The position numbers and the translations under genes are program-made. This document shows positions 30,004 through 34,979 of a DNA stretch of 34,979 bases, in pieces. Positions within the stretch are counted from its first letter, which is position 1; each line of letters begins with the position of its first letter. Where the stretch lies: positions 1 to 34,979 of the forward strand of contig NZ_JASOKT010000017.1 in assembly GCF_030216305.1 (NCBI RefSeq), read 5' to 3'. The notes beneath the pieces are model-generated. The model was given only the letters and a program-made list of their open reading frames with translations, searched no databases and had not been told where the DNA came from. Source of the stretch: Actinotignum timonense (GTDB lineage Bacteria; Actinomycetota; Actinomycetes; Actinomycetales; Actinomycetaceae).

Positions 30004-32058
30004 CTAGGACGCCGTGCGCTCCACGGTGCTCTCCCATTCCTTGTGGAAAATTTCCTCCTCGTGATCGAAAGCAGTGACCACCGATTGCACGTAGAAGTTC
30101 TCCGCATCGCAGCGAATGCGAGTATCTGCTTCCAGGCGGACCTCCCAACCGATATCCGGGCGGGCCAACCCGATTTTCCATTCGGCTTCGGTGCGGGCCG
30201 AAAGCGGGTCATCCCAGGAAATCCAGTAGCGTTCCACGGAATCTTCGTCATAGTGGAGGCCGTCCGGGTAAACCCGGGTGCCTCCGTAGGCCGGATCTAC
30301 CTGGATGAACGTCTCTTTCTTCACCACGTCGCGGGTGATAAGGCGTTCGGGACGGCGGGCTCCGGCAGCCCCAGCTTCCGGGTACTTCACGTCCAAACCA
30401 ACGGGCTGGACCGGCCCGGCGAAACGCACCGCATCATCGAGCGCATCGCGCTCTCCCCCGGGGCGAATCGGGCGGGCGGGCACCACCAGCGCGGAGGCCC
30501 CCAGATCCACTTCCACCCCGGCGTTTTCCCGCGCCGGCCAAATCCACGGCCAGTAAGCACTGGAAAGCGCCACCCGCAATGTGTGCCCGGCCGCGAAATG
30601 GTAGCCAATACCGGTGAGTGGAATCTCCACATCCACCCACTGCCCCGCGGGCATCTCCACGATCCGCTCGCGCCCCTCGCGGGCGCTCAGGTTGAGGTTC
30701 CCGCGAGTGATGAGCGTGGAGGCACCGTCCAGGGCCACATCTTCCAGGCGCACATACATATGCCCGCGCTCCCCGCCGTTACGCAAGCGCAGCAACGCCC
30801 TGGCATTACCGAGAATCTCGACCGATTCCCCCAGGTAAAAATCGCAGGTCACCGCGCGGCCATCGTCGGCGCGCTGATCGACCGGCAAATCGGCGTCGTT
30901 CCCGTACGGGAAGTACCGCCCGGCATCCGAGCCGATGTCTTGCGGCGACTTCACAAGAATCGTGCCACCACGCACCGCACCCGGCGATACGCTCGCCCGC
31001 CCCAATTCAAAACGAAGCGACTCAATATCCGGGGAGGGCCAGGCGCGTTCCGCCACCCAGCGGCCCTCAATTTCCTCGTATACCGAGGCTGGGCGCATGG
31101 GGTCACTGATCCAGGTGCGCAGCAGCGGCTCATCCATCGCGCCGTTATCCACGCCCTTGAGCCACCTATCCCACCAGCGCAGCGTTTCCCCGAGGAAATC
31201 AATATGCGGGCCCGGGCGCAGATCGCGATCCGGGTACTGGTGGCTCCACGGCCCGAGCAGCCCGCGCACGTTCTTCCCCAGTGCGGAGAGATTCTCCACC
31301 AGGCGCAGCACGGTATCGCGGTACGGATCAAACCAGCCACCCACCGCGAGCACCGCTGCATCGAGTTTCGAATAATCCTCACACACCGAGCCGTGTTTCC
31401 AGTAGGCATCGCGGGTTTGGTGACTCATCCAGGTATCTACGTAGGGCTCCATATTATTGAGGCGCTTCAGCCACATGGACTTCCACTTCTCCCCCACGGC
31501 GCGCGGGTCCGGCGGCCGGGATTCGAAGGCGAGCATGGTGGCTCCCCAGGCGTGCATATCCACCGCGAGCATCGAGCCGCCGAAATAATGCACGTCATTG
31601 TCGTAGCGATCGTCGGTGGAGCAGGTGGTGACAATCGCTTTGAGGGCTTCCGGCTGGTAGGAGGCGAGCTGGAGCGAATTGAAACCGCCCCAGGAAATCC
31701 CGAACATGCCCACGCTCCCCGTGCACCACTCCTGCGCGGCAATCCACTCGATGACTTCCAGGCCGTCTTTATGTTCCTGCGCATCGTATTCATCGCCCGG
31801 GATGCCCTCGGAATTGCCGTGCCCGCGGATATCGACCCGGATGGAGGCGTAGCCGTGCCCGGCGTAATACGGGTGGCGTTCGTGATCGCGCGGCGCGGTC
31901 CAGTCTCCGCTGCGGTAGGGCAGATACTCCAGGATCGCCGGCACTTTTTCCTCCGTGCGCGGCATCCAGGCTTTCATCCACAGCCGGGTGCCGTCCGAGA
32001 GCGGAATCCACCCCTCGCGAATCTCAGTCTCGTAGGGAAAATCTGTGATGTACTCCAT
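30004..32058 (-). CDS. CocE/NonD-family serine hydrolase (S15-type, X-Pro dipeptidyl-peptidase-like)
   Basis: A 684-residue alpha/beta-hydrolase of the peptidase S15 / CocE superfamily. No signal peptide is seen, so it is likely cytoplasmic. The catalytic triad is visible: Ser122 in MFGISWGGFNS, Asp244 in VGGWFDPYRDT and His273 in LLGPWSHQYPD. RVDIRGHGNSEG is the typical strand and turn before the nucleophile. The second half (about 380-684) is the beta-rich jelly-roll domain of the family (GHMYVRLEDVALDG, HTLRVALSSAYWPWIWP). Substrates of this group are X-Pro peptides or esters; the sequence does not decide. GGAAGGAG directly precedes the ATG at 32058, and the open frame further upstream is not conserved-looking. 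It lies 92 bp after the POT transporter and 14 bp before nif3, suggesting peptide breakdown. Confidence 0.88.
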   Translation of the reverse strand: MEYITDFPYETEIREGWIPLSDGTRLWMKAWMPRTEEKVPAILEYLPYRSGDWTAPRDHERHPYYAGHGYASIRVDIRGHGNSEGIPGDEYDAQEHKDGLEVIEWIAAQEWCTGSVGMFGISWGGFNSLQLASYQPEALKAIVTTCSTDDRYDNDVHYFGGSMLAVDMHAWGATMLAFESRPPDPRAVGEKWKSMWLKRLNNMEPYVDTWMSHQTRDAYWKHGSVCEDYSKLDAAVLAVGGWFDPYRDTVLRLVENLSALGKNVRGLLGPWSHQYPDRDLRPGPHIDFLGETLRWWDRWLKGVDNGAMDEPLLRTWISDPMRPASVYEEIEGRWVAERAWPSPDIESLRFELGRASVSPGAVRGGTILVKSPQDIGSDAGRYFPYGNDADLPVDQRADDGRAVTCDFYLGESVEILGNARALLRLRNGGERGHMYVRLEDVALDGASTLITRGNLNLSAREGRERIVEMPAGQWVDVEIPLTGIGYHFAAGHTLRVALSSAYWPWIWPARENAGVEVDLGASALVVPARPIRPGGERDALDDAVRFAGPVQPVGLDVKYPEAGAAGARRPERLITRDVVKKETFIQVDPAYGGTRVYPDGLHYDEDSVERYWISWDDPLSARTEAEWKIGLARPDIGWEVRLEADTRIRCDAENFYVQSVVTAFDHEEEIFHKEWESTVERTAS

Positions 32059-32150
32059 TGTTCTCCTTCCTAGGCGTCTGTGCCGTGTTGTTTTTATGCG
32101 TGTGCTGCGGTTTTCGTGGGGCGCGTTGAGGAACGACGACGCCGCCAGCT

Positions 32151-33725
32151 TTACGCGACGACTTTCATACGTGAGCGCATCCACGGAGTAAGCGCCATGA
32201 GCAGCACGCCGTAACCGATAACCACCGCTCCCTGCACTCCGAAGTAGGCAGGGATGGAGGCGGCCATATTTTCGTAATCGAAGAATTTCACCACCTGGGC
32301 TTGGATGCCCTGGGCGCAGGCCATGGCCGCGAACCACAGGGCCATGGTTTGGGAGGCGAAAGCCCGCGGGGCGAGTTTGGTGGTGGCCGACATCCCCGAG
32401 GTTTGCAGCACCAGGTCCCCCAGGCCGAGGAAGATATAGCATCCCACCAGCCACAGTGGCATGAGGAGGGCCCCGCGCGGGGTGAGGATGCCCGCGAGTG
32501 CCACGATGACGAAGGCGATCCCGCCGAGCACCGCGCCCAGCCCCACTTTCGCGGCCACGTGCGGTTGGCGTTTGCCCATTTTCAGCCAGATCCAGGCGAG
32601 CACCGGCCCCATGATGATTTCCACGATGGCGGTGAGGGAAATGTAATAGGAGGAGGGGTAACTCAGGGAGCCGATGGTGTTATCGGTGGCGTTGAGGGCC
32701 ACGAGGTTGAGGGTATTTCCGGTTTGGAAATAGAGCAGGTTGTAGAGGATGAGGGCGATGAGCAGCAGCGCGTAGGGGATGAGATTGCGCCGTTCTACCG
32801 GGGTGACCTTCGGGGAGCGGTACATCCACAGGAAGAAGAACACCGGCACGATCCAGGTGATCACGGAGATGCCATTGACGACGTCGCTGAGTGTGGCGGA
32901 GGAGAAGGTGGCGAAAAGCGTGGCTACCGCCACCACTGCTCCAACCAGTCCCACGAGCATCCAGAAGGAACGGTCCGCCACGAAACTGGCGCGGATGCGA
33001 TGTGCTTTGGCGCGCCCGGATAGATTTTTCCCGGTTGCCACGTAGGCGATGAGGCCGAGGATCATTCCCACCGCGGCGGAGGCGAAACCGGCGTGCCAGT
33101 GCACCCGTTGGCCGAGGAACCCGGCCACCAGCGGCCCGAGGAACGCCCCGATATTAATACCGGCGTAGTAGATGGAGAAGCCGGCATCGCGGCGGCTATC
33201 CCCGGGTGCGTAGAGTTCACCCACCATGGTGGAAACATTGGGTTTGAGGAGCCCGGTTCCCACCACGATGAGGCCCAGGCCCACCCAGGTGAAGAATTCG
33301 GTGGGGATACCCATGGCGATATGGCCCGCGGCAATAACAATGCCGCCCCAGAGCACCGTGCGGTAGGTGCCGGAAATCCGATCCGCGATCCAGGCGCCCG
33401 CGATGGAAAGCAGGTAGACGAGGGCACCGTAGGCGGCCACGATGGAAGATCCCACGTCCTCCGCGTAGCCGAGCCCGCCGCTGGCGATGGCATCGGTGAA
33501 GTAGAGGACCAGAATGGCTTGGAAGCCCAGGTAGGAGAAACGCTCCCAGAGTTCCAGGCCGAAAAGGGAATACAGGCCGGTGGGTTGGCCCATAAAGGAG
33601 CGGGTGGCGCGGGCGCGCCGGTCGCGGCGCAGGGCTTCCTTATGTTCCTTAATGTACTTTTTGGGATTCTCGACGTTATCGGGGACCTGCGCGGCAATCT
33701 GCGCGTGGGTGGGTAGGTCAGTCAC
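32151..33725 (-). CDS. POT/PTR-family proton-coupled oligopeptide transporter
   Basis: Imports di- and tripeptides with protons across the cytoplasmic membrane. 524 residues with about 14 hydrophobic helices. Family motifs are plain: ELWERFSYLGFQ in helix 1 (the E..ERF.Y proton-coupling motif, with Leu where the last Tyr is usual), DRISGTYRTVLWGG, GLLKPNVSTMVGELY and the PTR2 signature region RRDAGFSIYYAGINIGAF. The N terminus of about 45 residues is unusually long, charged and basic (KKYIKEHKEALRRDRRARAT). The start is GTG at 33725 with GAAGGAG upstream. The S15-type hydrolase follows 92 bp downstream on the same strand. The upstream region to the divergent aldo/keto reductase is long and can fold, which may mean leader regulation. 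Confidence 0.93.
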   Translation of the reverse strand: MTDLPTHAQIAAQVPDNVENPKKYIKEHKEALRRDRRARATRSFMGQPTGLYSLFGLELWERFSYLGFQAILVLYFTDAIASGGLGYAEDVGSSIVAAYGALVYLLSIAGAWIADRISGTYRTVLWGGIVIAAGHIAMGIPTEFFTWVGLGLIVVGTGLLKPNVSTMVGELYAPGDSRRDAGFSIYYAGINIGAFLGPLVAGFLGQRVHWHAGFASAAVGMILGLIAYVATGKNLSGRAKAHRIRASFVADRSFWMLVGLVGAVVAVATLFATFSSATLSDVVNGISVITWIVPVFFFLWMYRSPKVTPVERRNLIPYALLLIALILYNLLYFQTGNTLNLVALNATDNTIGSLSYPSSYYISLTAIVEIIMGPVLAWIWLKMGKRQPHVAAKVGLGAVLGGIAFVIVALAGILTPRGALLMPLWLVGCYIFLGLGDLVLQTSGMSATTKLAPRAFASQTMALWFAAMACAQGIQAQVVKFFDYENMAASIPAYFGVQGAVVIGYGVLLMALTPWMRSRMKVVA

Positions 33726-34020
33726 GTGGTACTCCTTCTCGAAAAACGGGACCGTCTGACCCCGCTATCGCGGCCGCTTCCTCCTTTCTCTAGGCGCGCG
33801 CGTGCGTCCTTCCGGGGCAGCGCGACGGGCGCGCATCCCCGGCTTTTCCAAGCACAGCAGGGGCACTTTTCGGCCCTGCTATCCGTTTTCCAGGGTAACA
33901 AGCACCTCCGACATAACCGCTATTTGAGTACTTTTTTATCGTTTTCGCCCTACCGCCCACCCGCCGCAAGCCCTGAGCCCGTAGGAAAAACTCGAATAGA
34001 CATGACATCGGTCACATTGA
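33726..34020. other. Divergent intergenic region between the POT transporter and aldo/keto reductase
   Basis: About 300 bp without a credible gene. Read towards the transporter (minus strand) it holds AGCAGGGCC (33880-33872) pairing with GCCCCTGCT (33864-33856), a 9-bp imperfect stem, flanked by two copies of AAGCAC and of TTTTCCA on the plus strand (around 33844-33854 and 33885-33906). A T-rich patch (33931-33940) lies further upstream. Several -10-like hexamers occur, but none has a good -35. Confidence 0.45.
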
Positions 34021-34026
34021 TAGGCT
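34021..34026 (+). promoter_or_regulatory. -10 element of leaderless promoter for the aldo/keto reductase
   Basis: TAGGCT, then GTGGGGC (7 nt), then the ATG at 34034. The hexamer is identical to that of the nuclease gene at 3130. Confidence 0.55.
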
Positions 34027-34033
34027 GTGGGGC

Positions 34034-34873
34034 ATGACCACATGCGATATTCCCACCATTCCCCTTGCCGATGGCGGCCAGATTCCCCTGGTTGGGATCG
34101 GATCCCTACTGGCCAAAGGTAACGAGCTTGCCACCACGCTCGGCCAGATCATTGCCGATGGCTACCGCCTTATCGATACCGCCCAGCAGTACGCCAATGA
34201 AACGGCCGTCGGCGAGGCGGTGAAACGCTCCGGGGTTCCCCGCGCGGAGGTATTCATCACCTCGAAGGTGGCCGGCGGGGAACAGGGGAAGCGGTACACC
34301 CGGCGCAGTATTGAGGATTCGCTGCGTCGCCTAGATACCGATTACCTCGACGCCCTCCTTATCCACTGGCCCAATCCTTCCCGTGGCCTATACGTGGAAA
34401 CCTGGGAGGAGATGCTCGCGGCGCAGGCAGAGGGCCTGGTGCGCCACGTAGGGGTCTCGAATTTCTTGCCCGAGCATCTCACACACCTTTATAAGGCCAC
34501 CGGAGTTTGGCCGGTACTCAACCAGATCCAGCTCTCAGTCGCTCTTCCGCGCATCGATCTGCGCGCTTTCCACGAGCGCCACGGTATTGTCACCCAGGCG
34601 TGGCGGCCGCTCGGCGGGCCGGAAAAGCTGCTGGATCAAATCGTGGTGAAGCGCCTGGCGGCCAAGCACGGGGTGAGTGCCGGGCAGATTGTGCTGCGCT
34701 GGTGTGTCCAGCAGGGCATTGTGGTGATTCCGTCGTCGTCCCAACGCGAGCGCTGGCGGGCAAATGCCGATCTGTTCAACTTCACCCTGGATGACTCGGA
34801 TATGCGCGATCTGGCCGCCTTAGACACCGGGGACCTGCACGTGTGGGATGCGCGCACGCACGAAGAGTGGTAG
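34034..34873 (+). CDS. Aldo/keto reductase
   Basis: NADPH-dependent reductase of small aldehydes or ketones (AKR5-like; often annotated 2,5-diketo-D-gluconate reductase). 279 residues, normal for bacterial members; cytoplasmic. The catalytic tetrad is complete: Asp48 and Tyr53 in LIDTAQQYANE, Lys78 in FITSKV and His111 in ALLIHWPNP. Cofactor-binding parts are GLVRHVGVSNF, LNQIQLSVAL and IVVIPSSSQRERW. The true substrate cannot be read from sequence. The start at 34034 is supported by TAGGCT ending 7 nt upstream. It is a single gene, divergent from the POT transporter and convergent with a tRNA gene 31 bp downstream. Confidence 0.93.
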   Translation: MTTCDIPTIPLADGGQIPLVGIGSLLAKGNELATTLGQIIADGYRLIDTAQQYANETAVGEAVKRSGVPRAEVFITSKVAGGEQGKRYTRRSIEDSLRRLDTDYLDALLIHWPNPSRGLYVETWEEMLAAQAEGLVRHVGVSNFLPEHLTHLYKATGVWPVLNQIQLSVALPRIDLRAFHERHGIVTQAWRPLGGPEKLLDQIVVKRLAAKHGVSAGQIVLRWCVQQGIVVIPSSSQRERWRANADLFNFTLDDSDMRDLAALDTGDLHVWDARTHEEW

Positions 34874-34904
34874 CGGAATTTCGCGGCGCCCACGGAATAA
34901 AAAG

Positions 34905-34978
34905 TGGGCCCGACCGGATTCGAACCGATGACACCCTGGGTGTAAACCAGGTGCTCTGACCAACTGAGCTACGGGCCC
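34905..34978 (-). tRNA. tRNA-Val (anticodon UAC)
   Basis: Complete cloverleaf on the minus strand. The acceptor stem GGGCCCG pairs with CGGGCCC, the D arm starts TAGCTCAGTTGGTCAGAGC, the anticodon stem CCTGG/CCAGG holds the loop TTTACAC with anticodon TAC, and the T arm has GGTTCGAATCC. The discriminator base is A and CCA is not encoded. CTTTTTATT follows the 3' end and can act as a terminator. Confidence 0.97.
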
Positions 34979-34979
34979 G

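Noticed and set aside
34905..34978. Integration of a genomic island at tRNA-Val
   Set aside because: The window ends at the tRNA, no integrase is seen, and no repeat of the tRNA 3' end occurs in the sequence shown.

Overview
The window is about 35 kb of chromosome from a high-GC Gram-positive bacterium, most likely an actinomycete of the Actinomycetaceae type (Trueperella / Arcanobacterium / Actinotignum / Actinomyces-like; the genus is inference). Reasons: GC of about 60 %; actinobacterial family proteins (DUF3043-like, DUF4191-like, class II DAHP synthase, PPi-dependent phosphofructokinase, a DEDD exonuclease fused to a GIY-YIG domain); a paired glnA / glnE / glnA2 block; an LPXTG wall protein; and many genes that look leaderless. 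From memory, gene order partly follows the Mycobacterium tuberculosis segment Rv2215-Rv2230c (sucB, DUF4191 gene, glnA1, glnE, glnA2, panB, the Rv2229c homologue, Nif3). Everything looks like core chromosome. I saw no prophage, insertion sequence, CRISPR array or defence system.

Layout. 1-2511 (minus): class II DAHP synthase, cut by the window edge, and PPi-phosphofructokinase with its terminator. 2581-5765 (plus): small membrane protein, DEDD/GIY-YIG nuclease, Mn/Fe superoxide dismutase. 5829-8399: bidirectional hairpin, an 11-bp tandem repeat, then (minus) an FKBP-type lipoprotein and an M20 dipeptidase. 8622-10165: DUF3043-like protein (plus) and two small minus-strand genes. 10291-13443 (plus): lpd-sucB, the E3 and E2 subunits of a 2-oxoacid dehydrogenase. 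13517-14700: hairpins, a minus-strand membrane-anchored protein and a 7-bp microsatellite. 14701-16986 (plus): DUF4191-like protein and glnA. 17035-22685 (minus): a DUF2207-like membrane protein, glnA2 and glnE as one operon. 22905-24632 (plus): panB and map. 24690-25036 (minus): RNase P RNA. 25666-28104 (plus): a large coiled-coil LPXTG surface protein behind about 600 bp of non-coding DNA. 28308-33725 (minus): Rv2229c-like coiled-coil protein, Nif3-like protein, CocE/S15 hydrolase and POT peptide transporter. 34034-34873 (plus): aldo/keto reductase. 34905-34978 (minus): tRNA-Val(UAC).

How the genes work together. GlnE adenylylates and deadenylylates GlnA, whose target tyrosine is present; GlnA2 lacks that tyrosine and shares an operon with glnE. 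Lpd and SucB supply E3 and E2 of a lipoylated dehydrogenase, but lipB/lipA are not beside them. The POT transporter and the S15-type hydrolase form a plausible peptide import and cleavage pair. The clearest genome-scale signal is a -10 hexamer of form TANNNT ending exactly 7 nt (6 nt in two cases) before the start codon of eight genes. It indicates leaderless transcription and fixes several start codons.

No wholly new multi-gene system is evident. The best leads are: face-to-face promoters sharing the pfp intergenic region; a 19-bp palindrome before sodA; alternative hairpins before glnA; an Rv2229c-like protein that has lost all four zinc-ribbon cysteines; a coiled-coil wall protein with exactly two cysteines bracketing the coil; and the structured leader of the peptide transporter.
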